In this document: one piece after another, positions 30,150 to 40,978 of the stretch | Position numbering within the stretch: position 1 is the stretch's first letter | How the letters are laid out: the number at the start of each line of letters is the position of its first letter | NCBI GenBank assembly: GCA_039090855.1 | Contig: CM076999.1 | Span: 116,187,072-116,251,071, forward strand | Source of the DNA: Macrothele yani | Taxonomy: Eukaryota > Arthropoda > Arachnida > Araneae > Macrothelidae | Length of the DNA: 64,000 nucleotides | Reading direction: 5' to 3' | The notes under the pieces: model-generated | Databases searched by the model: none | Told to the model about the DNA's origin: nothing | Seen by the model: only the letters and a program-made list of their open reading frames with translations | Position numbers and translations under genes: made by a program

Positions 30150-30938
30150 CCATTGTTCCGGTTACCATTGAGGTTACACCACCGGCGAGTTCGGCGGCAG
30201 TGGGCCTTTGAACGCCGCACCTGGACTACGAAATGGCACGACATTCTCTTCTCCGACGAATCCCGCTTCTGCCGGCAACACCACGATGGTCGGATCCGCG
30301 TGTGGCGGCGAGAGACTGTATGACGCCTGCATTATGCATCGCTATACCGGTCCGTCGCCTGGCGTTATGGTTTGGGGCGCAATTGGATATGACACACGCA
30401 CCCCTCTGGTACGCATCGCCAGTACACTCAACAGCCGCCGCTACATCTCCGAAGTTTTGGAGCCTGTTGTCCTCTCTTACCTGCAGGACCTGCCAGCGGC
30501 CACGTTTCAACAGGACAATGTGCGCATCGTGCAACAATTCTTCACGGCCCACCAGGTGTCACTGCTGCCGTGGCCCGACTGTTCTCCCGCTATGTCGGCC
30601 ATCGAACACGTCTGGTCGCTGATCGGCAACCGAGTAGCCCGGCAAGCACCACCCGCGGCTACGCCTGATGAACTGTGGCAACGTGTGGAAGCAGCCTGGA
30701 CCGACATACCCCAAGCCCACATCCAAAGCCTCTTTCGTTCGATGCCGCGGCGTGTAGCAGCCGTTATTGCCAGAAATGGGGGCCACACGAACTATTGATG
30801 CCAGCGTGTTCCGCAAGTCGCACGGGCCTGTAAGCTCAATCGTTTCATTTTTGTATCTGTTGTTATGTGTCCAGTAAATCTGGTTTTGCTATCTCGTGTC
30901 CTTTTTGGTGTTGCATTTTGGGTGGCCAGTAGTGCATA
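30150..30938 (+). mobile_element. Tc1-like element, family C, 5'-truncated
   Basis: Shares its right end (GCATTTTGGGTGGCCAGTAGTG) and most of its sequence with the full copy 33167-34521. The left part, including the left terminal repeat and the N-terminal half of the transposase, is missing. A poly-A-like run (30070-30092) lies just upstream. Confidence 0.85.
30155..30798 (+). pseudogene. Tc1 transposase, family C, catalytic half with internal deletion
   Basis: Open from about 30208 to the natural end [17 protein letters not shown]. It has the catalytic second Asp (FQQDNVRIVQQFF) and the Glu of SAIEHVWSL, but 18 bases are lost between them relative to the 33167 copy, shortening the D-to-E spacing from 34 to 28. 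SPDM reads SPAM, and the first catalytic Asp lies in a different frame (IPFSDESRF-type region near 30240). Inactive. Confidence 0.83.
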
Positions 30939-31499
30939 AGAATTTGAAGCCTGCCGAAACCAGCTCCAATACCCTAAATCCGAGGTAGCGTGCGGGATGC
31001 TCTCATCCAGATCAGATCAGATCCTATGTAGAGGATTTTAGGAAGGGAGTGTCTGACTCCAGGTCTTAAACAACCCTTAGAAATAGGAAGCTAGGAGATT
31101 TGGGCTAGAGTGCCCGATAGGAAAGTGACACGGAAGCGTGGTAGAAAGGGGGAGGAAGACGCCCTTATTTATTACCGGAGGGCCAGTACCAAAACCCCCT
31201 GAAGAGTAAGAAAGCCTCCAAACTGGTCTGTGACGTCAGAGCTAGTGGGCCGACTGGATGACTCGAGACTCGCCGTTCGGAAGAACGGCGATGTTTACGC
31301 TGAGAAATACTTGTATAAGTACGTTCTCCCCCCCCCCCCCCCATGTGCTTCTTGCAGAGAGAAACGAAAACTTCTAAAGAACATTCACAATCAGTGGGAA
31401 AATGCTTTTGAAGTCTCTCCATTACACTTTTTTTCCCCAATCATGCTGATACTTAAGTTAGTAACAAAGCAAAGTGACACTAAAGGTGAAACCTACAGA
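30939..31499. other. Unassigned GC-balanced region
   Basis: No gene recognised. It holds an 18-base C-run at 31326-31343 and a short GCCGTTC/GAACGGC hairpin at 31273-31290. Confidence 0.5.
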
Positions 31500-31750
31500 A
31501 GACCCTCTGATCCTTCTGCATAGAGGGATTGCGATGGCCCTCTGGCCGTGACGTAACACCCCTTCGCAGTTCGCGCGCTGGGGCTTCGTCTCCAGGGTTT
31601 TTGCCAGTACCCGGGTCCGACGGCTTAACATGCCCATCCGACGCACGGCGGATATTTAGTGGTTCGAGCGTTCGTACGTGCCTGGGATTGAACCCGAGGT
31701 CATCTCCGTGGCAGTCACGAACGTTGACCACTAGGTCACCCGCGGCCCTG
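31500..31750 (-). mobile_element. tRNA-derived SINE, family 2
   Basis: In reverse complement it starts with a tRNA-like head (A-box-like GTGACCTAGTGGTC, B box GGTTCAATCCC) followed by an unrelated body ending near 31500. It is distinct from family 1. It is the only copy I see, so element status rests on the Pol III promoter structure. Confidence 0.6.
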
Positions 31751-31806
31751 CTCTCATCCAATAGTACGCTGCCCCTAATAACCAGGATGTTTTGTCTTTC
31801 TTTCGT

Positions 31807-32020
31807 TTTTTTATTGGAGGTTTAACGACAACCACGAGCGACCAATTGGCTACAAGCAGTCGCCCGTCCTTAATTTAGGGTCAATGGTTCCACGGAAGGG
31901 AGAGAGCCAGTGCCGTAAGACAAACACAGCATCTATCCCTGAGCGGGATTCGAACCCGGACCCTTCTTGGACGAATGGCCATATGCCATCACTTACAACA
32001 CTGCGCCAGGATGTCCACCC
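31807..32020 (-). mobile_element. tRNA-derived SINE, family 1, copy
   Basis: Minus orientation: the 3' A-rich tail (T-run at 31807) precedes GGTTTAACGACAACC, the conserved core GCCCGTCC-TTAATTTAGG, GCCGTAAGACAAACACAGC, the B box in GGGATTCGAACCCGG and the A-box region near 32000. Slightly diverged from the copy at 40732. Confidence 0.85.
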
Positions 32021-32114
32021 CACCTCACAGGGACCGAAAGTATCAGTAAGACGCACATCACAATGCAAACCCAACGGCGTTTTTTCCACTGGTTGGTATG
32101 AAGAAGACCTGGTT

Positions 32115-32346
32115 TTTTTTGTTTTGTTTTTTGTTTTTTATTGAGGGTTTAACGACCACCATAAGCAACCCAATGGACTATAAGCAGTCGCCCGTTTCTA
32201 ATTTAGGGCCACTGACTCCAGGGAGGGGAGAGAGTCGGTGCCGTAAGACAAACACAACTTCCATGCCTAACAAGGATTCGAACCCGGACCCCATCTCGGA
32301 CGAATGATCAGAAGCCATCGTTTAAGACCACTGCGCCACCGGGGCG
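32115..32346 (-). mobile_element. tRNA-derived SINE, family 1, copy
   Basis: T-rich start (the element's A tail), then GGTTTAACGACCACC, core, GGATTCGAACCCGGACCC, and a full tRNA-like head ending CACTGCGCCACCGGGGCGGC. Family consensus features are all present. Confidence 0.88.
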
Positions 32347-32653
32347 GCAGATCTCAGTTTAAAATAGCCGTCTAGAATCAGGACGGCAAAACAACTTATG
32401 TTTATTTGTCGTGATTGCTCCGGAAGGATTCCATATTTTCCCAACTGGTTGAAATAACGCCTGTGATTTTATGGTGAACAAGGATGCCTATCAAAAGGAA
32501 ACTTGCGCAGTCATCTATGACATCTTCTGTTAAAATTCAGAGAACTTTGTCTGGTGCGAAGGAAGCAGAATTGAAAAATGTTTCAGCAGTATCGGAAGAA
32601 TCCGCTTCATTAGTGTCAACGTCAACTGGAATTTCAGCTGAAAGCATACCCAG

Positions 32654-32684
<31 letters not shown>

Positions 32685-33166
32685 AGGCAGTTCTATAATA
32701 AGGGTTGGGAGAAAAAAATATGTACGAAGATAAAAATAGAGGTGGTGCAAGTTGTACACTCTGCGAAAAATTCATGGCAAACGATGTAAACATTTTGCAA
32801 AAAAAAAAAAAAAAAAAAAAGGAAATTGGCGAGTGTTCTTAACGGTGCCATTTACATCTTACAACAAAGCATTAGGAAATGACGGAAAACTGGACAAACA
32901 CAAATGTGCTGATCTATTCTGAAAGTTCTGTTGCTGAAAAAATAATTTTTATTGAAAATTTGCGAGTTAAACTTCACATTTTAACTTAGTTTCCTCTTAT
33001 GTGGCAGCATTTAGATTATTGTATATTTTTATCTCGCGATTGACTATTTTAAGAAATAGATTTTGTGGCTGCAGTCCAATTAAAAATATTTTGACACCCC
33101 CCCCCCTTAGCTGGAGGAAGTTTGCTCTTGAAATGTTTGAAAAAGTAATTACTATAGATGCATATA
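32347..33166. other. Spacer with a zinc-finger-like fragment and A-runs
   Basis: A plus-strand frame at 32484-32789 begins MPIKRKLAQSSMTSSVKIQR and crosses a 27-base A-run (32656-32682). In another frame GGASCTLCEKFMANDVN near 32739 recalls the CxxC of BED-type fingers at the N-terminus of hAT transposases. A second A-run is at 32799-32820. It could be an old hAT N-terminal fragment; the evidence is thin. Confidence 0.3.
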
Positions 33167-34521
33167 CATTGCTGGCTACCCAAAATGCAACACCAAGAAG
33201 GAAGCATCCGATTGGCTTGAAATTCGCAACATGCGTCGCCCGCGAGAGGACATGCAAATCATGTGCGCCCGGCACGCCACCGAGAAGCACTATTAGAACG
33301 GTGCACAGAACGCGGGGTGTAAGTGTGTTGTGCTGCCGGGACCTGTGCGTGGGAAGCTTCCCGATGCCTCGTCGCAGAATACGGCAGTCATTCCAGCACG
33401 TATCGGAGATCGACAGAGGACGAATAGTGGCTTATCGCGACAGCGGTTTATCGTAGCGAGACATCGGCGCCCGTGTGGGACGACATACAGCCAAAGTGAG
33501 GCGAGTATAGATTCGGTGGGTGCAAGAGGGACGGACGGACCGACGGGAGCGATTGCCGCAGCCGCGGCACACAACCGAACGAGAGGACCGGCATGTTGTG
33601 CGGCGGGCATTGACGGCTCGCACCGCCACTTCACGAACGTTAGCGCAGGAATTAAGGTGTGCTGCGCAAGAACCTGTGTCAGCACGCACCGTTCGACGTC
33701 GTCTTCAGTAGCGGGGACTTGTCGCACCGCGCCCATTGCTCAGATTACCATTGACGTTAAACCACCGGCGAGTTCGGCGGCAGTGGGCCGTTGAACGCCA
33801 CATCTGGACTACGGAATGGCACGACATTGTCTTCTCCGACGAATTCCGCTTCTGCCTGCAACAAACACCACGATGGTCGGATCCGCGTGTGGTGGCACCG
33901 CGGCAAGAGACTGTATGACGCCTACATTATGCATCGCCATACCGGTCCGTCGCCTGGCGTTATGGTTTGGGGCGCAATTGGATATGACACCCGCACCCCT
34001 CTGGTACGCATCGCCGGTACACTCAACAGCCACCGCTACATCTCCGACGTTTTGGAGCCTATAGTCCTCCCTTACCTGCAGGACCTGCCAGCGGCAACGT
34101 TTCAACAGGACAATGCGCGCCTGCACGTGGCACGCATCGTGCAACAATTCTTCACGGACCACCAGGTGTCATTGCTGCCATGGCCCGCCTGTTCTCCCGA
34201 TATGTTGCCCATCGAACACGTCTGGTCGCTGATCGGCAACCGAGTGGCCCAGCAAGCACCACCCGTGCCTACGTGTGGAATCAGACTGGACCGACATACC
34301 CCAAGCCCACATCCAAAGCCTCTTTCGTTCGATGCCGCTGCGTGTAGCGGCAGTTATTGCCAGCCATGGGGGCCACACGAACTCTTGATGTCCTCGTGTT
34401 CCGCAAGTCGCACGGGCCTGTAAGCTCAATCGTTTCATCTTTGTATCTGTTGTTATGTGTCCAGTAAATCTGGTTTTGCTATCTTGTGTCCTTGGTGTCG
34501 CATTTTGGGTGGCCAGCAGTG
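33167..34521 (+). mobile_element. Tc1-like element, family C, full length
   Basis: 1355 bp, TA on both sides (33165-33166 and 34522-34523). Terminal inverted repeats CATTGCTGGCTACCC and CACTGCTGGCCACCC. Transposase present but interrupted. Confidence 0.93.
33364..34387 (+). pseudogene. Tc1 transposase, family C, full-length pseudogene
   Basis: Starts MPRRRIRQSFQHVSEIDRG. Helix-turn-helix region: DRGRIVAYRDSGLS, then a TAG stop at about 33454, then RDIGARVGRH. First catalytic Asp in IVFSDEFRF (33822-33848), a frameshift near 33880, then YDAYIMHRHTGPSPGVMVWG, second Asp QQDNARLHVARIVQQFF (about 34104) and PDMLPIEHVWSLIG with 34 residues between Asp and Glu (DD34E). A second frameshift near 34265 scrambles the C-terminus. 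Catalytic residues survive but the protein cannot be made whole. Confidence 0.9.
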
Positions 34522-34529
34522 TAGATATA

Positions 34530-35748
34530 CACTATCTACCAACAAGTAATTGGACACCTGTGAATGCAAAGGAAAACGAAGTTTGTTCACCTTCAATAGT
34601 TGGTGGAGCCTCCACGAGCGGCGATTACAGCTGCGACTCTCCGGGGCATACTCTCAACCATGCGTTGTACGACGGCTAGCGGTATTTTCTTCCACTCGGC
34701 TTGGAGAAGACAGGTCAGTTCCTTCGCCGATTTCGGACGGTGGGGGGCACCCCTTAAGTCGACGCTCCAACTCGTCCCAGAGGTGCTCGATAGGGTTAAG
34801 GTCCGGGCGCTGCGCAGGCCAGCCCATTCGATTAACCCCATTGTCACTATACCAAGCCATGGTGGACCTCGCAACATGACAGGTGGTATTATCATCCTGA
34901 AAGTAACATGGGTCCACCCCGTAAAACTGCCACAACGTAGGAAGCGCATGGTCATCCAAAATGGTGCAGTAGGTCTCGGCGTTGAGTCTACCAGGAATTG
35001 AGACCAAGGGTCCCGTGCCATACGAGGAGAAACACCCCCATAGCATAATTCCACTGCCGCCGAACTTCACATTTGGCACAATACATTCCGGCAGAAGGAG
35101 TTCTCCAGGCAGACGCCGAACCCAGACCCTGCCATCTGAACGGTAGAGGGTGAACCTTGATTCGTCGCTCAAGAGAACCTGTTTCCACTGTTCAGCGGTC
35201 CACTGTCGACGTTCTTTGCACCACGTTAGCTGAGCAGCGCTATTGGACTTGGTTATCAAAGGCTTGTGGGCGGCAGCACGTCCATGATAACCGAGCAGAT
35301 GGGCTTCCTTACGGATGGTATTCATCGGAAGAACACTCGCGGATGCCTGTTGAAACTCCTCGCGGATGTTGCCTATCGATTTGGTGCGGTTCTTCCGAAT
35401 TTCTCTGGCCAGCATCCGTCGGTCTCTAACTCCCAGTTTTGTGGGTCTGCCGGGTCGGGGCACATTCCGACAGTCACCTCTCATCTTCCACTTGCCAATC
35501 AGTAGGCCACTGTCGATTTTGGGTACTTCAACTTGCTGGATATGTCACGTATGCATCGGCCATTTCTGTGATACCCGATGATTACACCTTTCCCGAAATC
35601 AGAGAGCTCCGAACTGCGTAGCATCTTGCATGCGACTGGTTGCGTTGTTGTTTCCCACACGATATTTAACAGCGGCGGCCGTGACGTGTATCAGGACCGC
35701 AGATATCGTCGATTGCAGGGGTGTCCAATTACTTGTTGGTAGATAGTG
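34530..35748 (-). mobile_element. Tc1-like element, family B, full length
   Basis: 1219 bp with perfect-type inverted ends CACTATCTACCAACAAGTAA and TA on both sides (34528-34529 and 35749-35750). Only 8 bases separate it from the family C element to its left. It is the most complete family B copy in the window and the best reference for the other two (12677-14001 and 56936-58076). Confidence 0.95.
34597..35640 (-). pseudogene. Tc1 transposase, family B, one frameshift in the C-terminal part
   Basis: The 5' end (near 35640) encodes MLRSSELSDFGKGVII and [16 protein letters not shown], the N-terminal helix-turn-helix that the other two copies have lost. One base is missing near 35500 (GGCCTAC region). 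The main frame then runs [20 protein letters not shown], first Asp LLSDESRF, second FQDDNTTCH, and [12 protein letters not shown]. An extra G in the G-run at 34742-34747 shifts the frame after RRLKGCP, so the last 60 residues are read out of frame (they continue properly in the next frame to VIAARGGSTNY). One or two indels from intact. Confidence 0.9.
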
Positions 35749-35769
35749 TATAAGTTATATATATATACA

Positions 35770-35852
35770 CACAGTCGAGTCACATTTATGTGACCACCTC
35801 CTTCCTGCTTTTGACGTCAACAGCGCGTAGCCAATGAATGAAGGCGCGTGTC
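35770..35852 (+). mobile_element. Solo end of a Tc1-like element, family D
   Basis: CACAGTCGAGTCACATTTATGTGACC followed by CACCTCC..TTTTGACGTCA matches the right terminal part (reverse complement) of the 52613-53798 element and then diverges. It is an isolated terminal fragment, next to the family B element. Confidence 0.85.
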
Positions 35853-36659
35853 TTTTCCTGACGTATTTACTTTCTAGTGGTATTTAAATGAATTTGGACG
35901 GTGTTATGTAACGAGGAAATTTTTTCCAGAGCCAGCGAAAAATCTCTCACCGAGCGGATTCGAACCTGAGACCTTTAGTTTAGGAACTAGGCGTGTTAAC
36001 CACTCGGCTGTACCTGTCCTTGCAAGCCAATTTTTATCTGCGAATTCAGCATTTGAATGCGGATTTATGACCTTCTGGAACGTTCACGGGCGATTTGTAC
36101 TTGACATAACGATGTATTCACACTATTTTGGTGCGTGTGTAACATGTTTCTAAATCCGATTCCTTTTTAAATGTTTTCCATAGTTTTTTGATGAAGCAAA
36201 TCATTGGCATTTTTTCGTTAGACAAAAAAAAAAAAAAATCGTAATATTTTTTTTTAACGTTCTATATGTTTCAGGTTACTATCACCATGCAATCTTTGGT
36301 TGTCGCACGAATTTTGAAACCCCCTGTATGTATAGCCTATGCATGAAATCTAGCTCTATACATAAATTACGACTCTTATCATTACTTCATGTGAAAATTT
36401 TTATTTGCGATCAGGAACCACAAACCGTTATAAGAAATGTATTATTGCTTTATCAGAAATCTGAGTTTAAATTTAATACGTGCCCCTGTGCATCTAATAA
36501 GATGCGGATTCTATCGTTTTCATTGTAATTATGAGTCTACAAAGCGAGGCAAAATTATTACTAAAATTAACTGAATCCACCCAAAATAACAGAAATAAAC
36601 ACTAGCATAAAAATACGTCGGAATTATTAAGATATATTAGAAATTCTTACCTCTGAATG
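35853..36659. other. Spacer with SINE head
   Basis: Contains the tRNA-like SINE head at 35944-36026. Otherwise AT-rich with homopolymer runs near 36224-36255. No gene. Confidence 0.55.
35944..36026 (-). mobile_element. tRNA-derived SINE head, family 3
   Basis: In reverse complement: CAGCCGAGTGGTTAACACG (A-box region), then CAGGTTCGAATCCGC (B box), resembling Ser/Leu-type tRNA genes. The acceptor stem is poor, so a pseudo-tRNA or SINE head, not a working tRNA. Confidence 0.55.
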
Positions 36660-36679
36660 TTTCCTGAAGATCCGACACC

Positions 36680-37699
36680 AGTCCATTTCAGCTATCCTGC
36701 AATGTTATAAGAAGACTGGGACCGTCGAGAACAGTCAGCGATGTGGTTAGGCCTCGTTCCACTACGATGTGTCAGGATAGACGCAACCACCGTCGATATC
36801 GTGCTAATCCCACCTTGACTGCTGTGGACATCGCCACCGAATTCCGCGATAGCGACGACCTGAACGTCAGCCGAATGACCATCTCCCGTCGTCTCATTGC
36901 TGGTGGATTGAATGGAAGATGCCCCGCCAAGAAACCACGGCGATGGCCTCTGATCATTCGTCCGAAAGGGGTCCGGGTTCGAATCCCGGTGAGGCATGGA
37001 TGTTGTGTTTTTCTTACGGCACTGGCTCTCTCCCTTCCCTGGAACCAGTGACCCTAAATTAGGGACGGGCGACTGCTTATAGCCCAGAGCCAGAGTCACG
37101 TTCGCGCGACGTCACGACACAGGTGCTTTTCACCGACGAGAGCAAGTTCAACTTGTTCGGAAGTGATGGCATCCGATACGCATGACGTCCGTGTGGCCAG
37201 AGATTCTACCCCCAGTTCATTCAGCCGACTGCCAAGCACGAAGGAGGATCGCTCATGGTTTACGGCGCATTCTCTCGCAATGGAATGGGGCCCCATCATC
37301 AAGATGGACGGAATAATGACCGGCCAGAGCTACACGAACATGCTCATCAACGATCTCTTCCCATGGGCAAACCAGAACATGCCACCCGGATGGATCATGC
37401 AGCAAGACAACGACCCGAAGCACACCTCCAGAATAGCGAAGGCAGCCTTCCAGCACCAACAGGTCACACTTCTAGACTGGCCAAGCCAATCTCCAGACAT
37501 CAACCCCATCGAGCATATGTGGGAGGAGCTGGAGAGCCGATGTGCGAAGAAAACCTGCCGGAATAGGGCCCAGAAGTTCGACCAGCTGTGTGCAGAATGG
37601 GCGCGAATTCCGGAGGTCACCGTCGAGAAGCTAGTGGACTCGATGCCGGCCGGTTGTGCAGCTGTTAATAAGTATCGTGGTTATCCCACTAAGTATTAG
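36680..37699 (+). pseudogene. Tc1 transposase, family E, split by a SINE fragment
   Basis: N-terminal DNA-binding part: ILQCYKKTGTVENSQR, RANPTLTAVDIATEF, VSRMTISRRLIAGGL. The frame then runs into SINE sequence (about 36945-37086). Catalytic part: LFTDESKFNLFGSDG (first Asp, near 37130), a frameshift near 37180, WIMQQDNDPKHTSRIAKAAF (second Asp), and QSPDINPIEHMWEELESR (Glu). Natural C-terminal end at 37699 (RGYPTKY). All catalytic residues remain, but insertion and frameshift make it dead. Confidence 0.87.
36945..37086 (+). mobile_element. tRNA-derived SINE fragment, family 1, inside Tc1 E
   Basis: Plus orientation: GGCCTCTGATCATTCGTCCG, B box GGTTCGAATCCC, core ACTGGCTCTCTCCC and GGGACGGGCGACTGC, ending at TTATAGCCCA. 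The A box and the A-rich tail are missing and I see no clear target duplication, so it may have entered by recombination instead of retrotransposition. Confidence 0.82.
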
Positions 37700-37968
37700 T
37701 TATTGTTTTCTCGTACTTGTTTTCTGTTATCGTTGCATTAAATGAATGTGATACACGCCTACTTTGTTGGTCAACTTGTATGATCTTTGCGATTAAGCTC
37801 GGTACCTGATCTGTGTTTCCGATCCATCTGCATATGGGTCATGTTTACAACTGAATAACACATATCATATCCCAAAATGACCCGATTTGGTCCAGCAGAA
37901 AAAATATTATGGTCGAAAAAGTGTTTCGCCAAATACTTTTGTTCGCTACTGTATATATATGTAAGCGA

Positions 37969-38578
37969 ATAATACCATAGATATATAAGGATAAAAAGCG
38001 TGTGAAGTGATTTATTGTATGTAGTTTTATTATTGATTTTGAATACACACGGTTTCGGCTTTACGCGGTCACGTCGGAACGTAATCCCTGCGTAAAATGG
38101 GGCACTACTTGTATTGCGGTCCGAGGAGGTCATATCCCCTACTGGCGATACGTAGTTGACAGTCAATATTGTTTAAAGCTTTTGTTTTCATCAAGTCAAA
38201 CCCTTCAAAAGCTCACATTGTACATATCATGCATTTGCGTTTCTTTAATTGTTTGTTCTTCAATGTAAATAATAAATTCATGGCCTCTGTATTGTTTTTA
38301 TCCCCCCCCCCCCCCCCAAGAGTTGCACCCATTTGTTGTTTTACTCCAAAATGCGGTCATTCCTGTGAATGTTTGCTTTTCCAACTGGAATTTCCCAAGG
38401 TTTTTCCAACTTTTACTGGGCGCACACGCGTCCAGAAGTTCAACAAGAAAAATAGCAATTAAAATCAGTGTTACCGAGATAATCTCCGTAGCACCTTCGA
38501 AGAATATAACAAGTTAGTAAAATCATGCAATGCATTGATTATGATACGCTTTCCAACATACCAAAAATTATTACTCAA
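37969..38578. other. Unassigned spacer before the satellite
   Basis: A C-run lies at 38302-38319. No gene is recognised. Confidence 0.5.
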
Positions 38579-40024
38579 GTTATGAGGATAATGGCTGTGG
38601 AATAAATCTCGCTCTGTGTCCTGACCTTTGACCCCATTTCGATGATATTCCACAAAACCGGTTCAGTACACCTCAAAAATAACATACTAAAGTTTTGTCG
38701 CAATAGAAACAGTTTTACGCAAGTTATGAGAATAATGGCTGTGGAATAAATCTTGCTTTTGTGCAATGACCTTTGACCCCATTTCATTGATATTCAACAG
38801 AACCGGTTCACTATACCTCCAGAACAACATAACGTTTTGTCGCAATCGAAACATTTTTTGGTAAGTTATGATGCACAAGGGCAATGGAATGGATCCCACT
38901 CCAGTGTCCTGACCTTTGATCCCATTTCGCCCATTTTCAATAGGGTTCGTCCCCAGTGGCTTCCTACCACATACTAAAATTTCATCGAAATCGAACCATT
39001 TTTACACAAGTTATGACGCATAAGGGCAATGGAACAAATCCCGCTCTTATGTCCTGCCTGACCTTTGACCCCATTTCGCCCATTTTGAATAGGGTTCGTG
39101 CCCAGGTGGTTCCCTACCACATACTAAAATTTCATCGAAATCGAACCATATTTACGCATGTTATGACGCATAAAGGCAATGGAATGGATTCCACCTTTAT
39201 GCCCTGACCTTTGATCCAATTTCGCCCATTTTCAATAAGGTTCGTCCCCTGGTGGTCCCCTACCACATACTAAAATTTCATCGAAATCGAACCATATTTA
39301 CGCAAGTTATGACGCATAAGGGCAATTGAATGGATCCTGCTCTTATGGCGTGACCTTTGACCCCACTTCACCCGTTTTCAATAGGGTTCGTCCCCTGGTG
39401 GTCCCCTACCACATACTAAAATTTCATCGAAATCGAACCATATTTACGCAAGTTATGACGCATAAGGGCAATTGAATGGATCCTGCTCTTATGGCGTGAC
39501 CTTTGACCCCACTTCACCCGTTTTCAATAGGGTTCGTCCCTTGGTGGTCCCCTACCACATACTAAAATTTCATCGAAATCGAACCATATTTACGCAAGTT
39601 ATGACGCATAAGGGCAATTGAATGGATCCTGCTCTTATGGCGTGACCTTTGACCCCACTTCACCCGTTTTCAATAGGGTTCGTCCCTTGGTGGTCCCCTA
39701 CCACATACTAAAATTTCATCGAAATCGAACCATATTTACGCAAGTTATGACGCATAAGGGCAATTGAATGGATCCTGCTCTTATGGCGTGACCTTTGACC
39801 CCACTTCACCCGTTTTCAATAGGGTTCGTCCCCTGGTGGTCCCCTACCACATACTAAAATTTCATCGAAATCGAACCATATTTACGCAAGTTATGACGCA
39901 TAAGGGCAATTGAATGGATCCTGCTCTTATGGCGTGACCTTTGACCCCACTTCACCCGTTTTCAATAGGGTTCGTCCCCTACCACATACTAAAATTTCAT
40001 CGAAATCGAACCATTTTTACGTGA
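38579..40024 (+). repeat. Satellite array, 146-bp unit, 10 copies, each with a DR1-like motif
   Basis: Units start at GTTATG: 38579, 38723, 38865, 39010, 39160, 39306, 39452, 39598, 39744 and 39890 (142-150 bp apart, exactly 146 in the right half). The left units are diverged and those from 39306 on are almost identical, so the right half expanded recently. Each unit has TGACCTTTGACC or a one-base variant, and CATACTAAAATTTCATCG. The array ends at a GACAGACAGACGGACGG tract (40033-40050). Confidence 0.96.
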
Positions 40025-40407
40025 GTTATCGTGCCGACAGACAGACGGACGGAAAAAGCTGGAGCATATACGCTTCTTCAACGTTGCTACGGTTGGAAAG
40101 CGTAAAAAAGCATCGTCAGATTTCCAATTTCCAGAGGAGGGCAAAAGCACATCGCGGACAAACTGACAGTCATATTACAAGCACATACTTTTTTTTTAAT
40201 TTCAAAAAGGCGTGCTGAAAATATGCACCAAATTATCAAAAACATGTAAGAGATATCCCAGATCGCGTATACTGGTTTTCAAACCAAAGTCACATATTAA
40301 ATTTCTTCGCGTCATAAATGTGCTACACGGTAAAAGTTACTGCACCAATATCTCCGATCAGCTCATAAAAAAATAAGCATACTGTAACGCAGTTTCACAG
40401 CTGTGTT
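40025..40407. other. Satellite edge and unassigned spacer
   Basis: A GACAGACAGACGGACGG-type tract, a short low-complexity run, then unassigned AT-rich DNA up to the hAT-like element. Confidence 0.5.
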
Positions 40408-40731
40408 CAGTGATGTATTCAGGCATCTTCTCGGGGGTGCCAAGCCCCTCCCCCTCCCGTAGGCTTTTAGGTGATCTTCCTTTACATTTAGTCTAATTAT
40501 TTCCGTTTATAGTTAATATTTGGAAAAATTAGGAAAACGAAGGATAATATAACAATAAAAAAAGAAAAAATGCATGAACTTCAATTTGAAATTTCTATCA
40601 TCCTTCAATAAAACATTAAACAGTCCTCGCTGAAGGGGCAATTTTTCAAGCACAGACAACTCGGACTACTTCCGCAATAAAAACCTAATTCCAGAGAGTA
40701 GAGATGCTTGCACGGCAATACATCATAATAT

Positions 40732-40978
40732 ATATATACAGATATATTTTTTTTTTTTTTTGGTTGGAGGTTTAACGACCGCCGTGAGCAACTCAATGGG
40801 CTATAAGCAGTCACCCGTCCCTAATTTAGGGTCACTGGTTCCAGGGAAGGGAAAGAGCCAGTGCCGTAAGACAAACACAACATCCATGCCTCACCGGGAT
40901 TCGAACCCGGACCCCTTTCGGACGAATGATCAGAGGACGCCTTAGACCACTGCGCCACCGGGGCGGGGCGGGGCGGCT
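40732..40978 (-). mobile_element. tRNA-derived SINE, family 1, full copy with target duplication
   Basis: T-run (A tail) at 40746-40760, GGTTTAACGACCGCC, conserved core, B box within GGGATTCGAACCCGG and the tRNA-like head ending in GGGGCGGGGCGG. CATAATAT stands on both sides (40724-40731 and 40979-40986), and the empty site is visible in copy 1 (near 3733). Best-defined SINE of the window. Confidence 0.95.

Larger units (their letters stand above)
36660..37968 (+). mobile_element. Tc1-like element, family E, interrupted by SINE sequence
   Basis: A third kind of Tc1 transposase in two parts (36680-36943 and 37090-37699), with a family 1 SINE segment between. The right end probably lies near 37968 (GTTCGCTACTGTATATAT). 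I could not find a convincing left terminal repeat. Confidence 0.75.

Noticed and set aside
32484..32789. 101-codon protein with a poly-lysine stretch
   Set aside because: The lysines come from a 27-base A-run. The first part may be a hAT N-terminal remnant, but as a protein it is not supported.
38579..40024. CRISPR-like regular array
   Set aside because: The whole 146-bp unit is repeated without unique spacers, and the surroundings are eukaryotic transposons. It is a tandem satellite.
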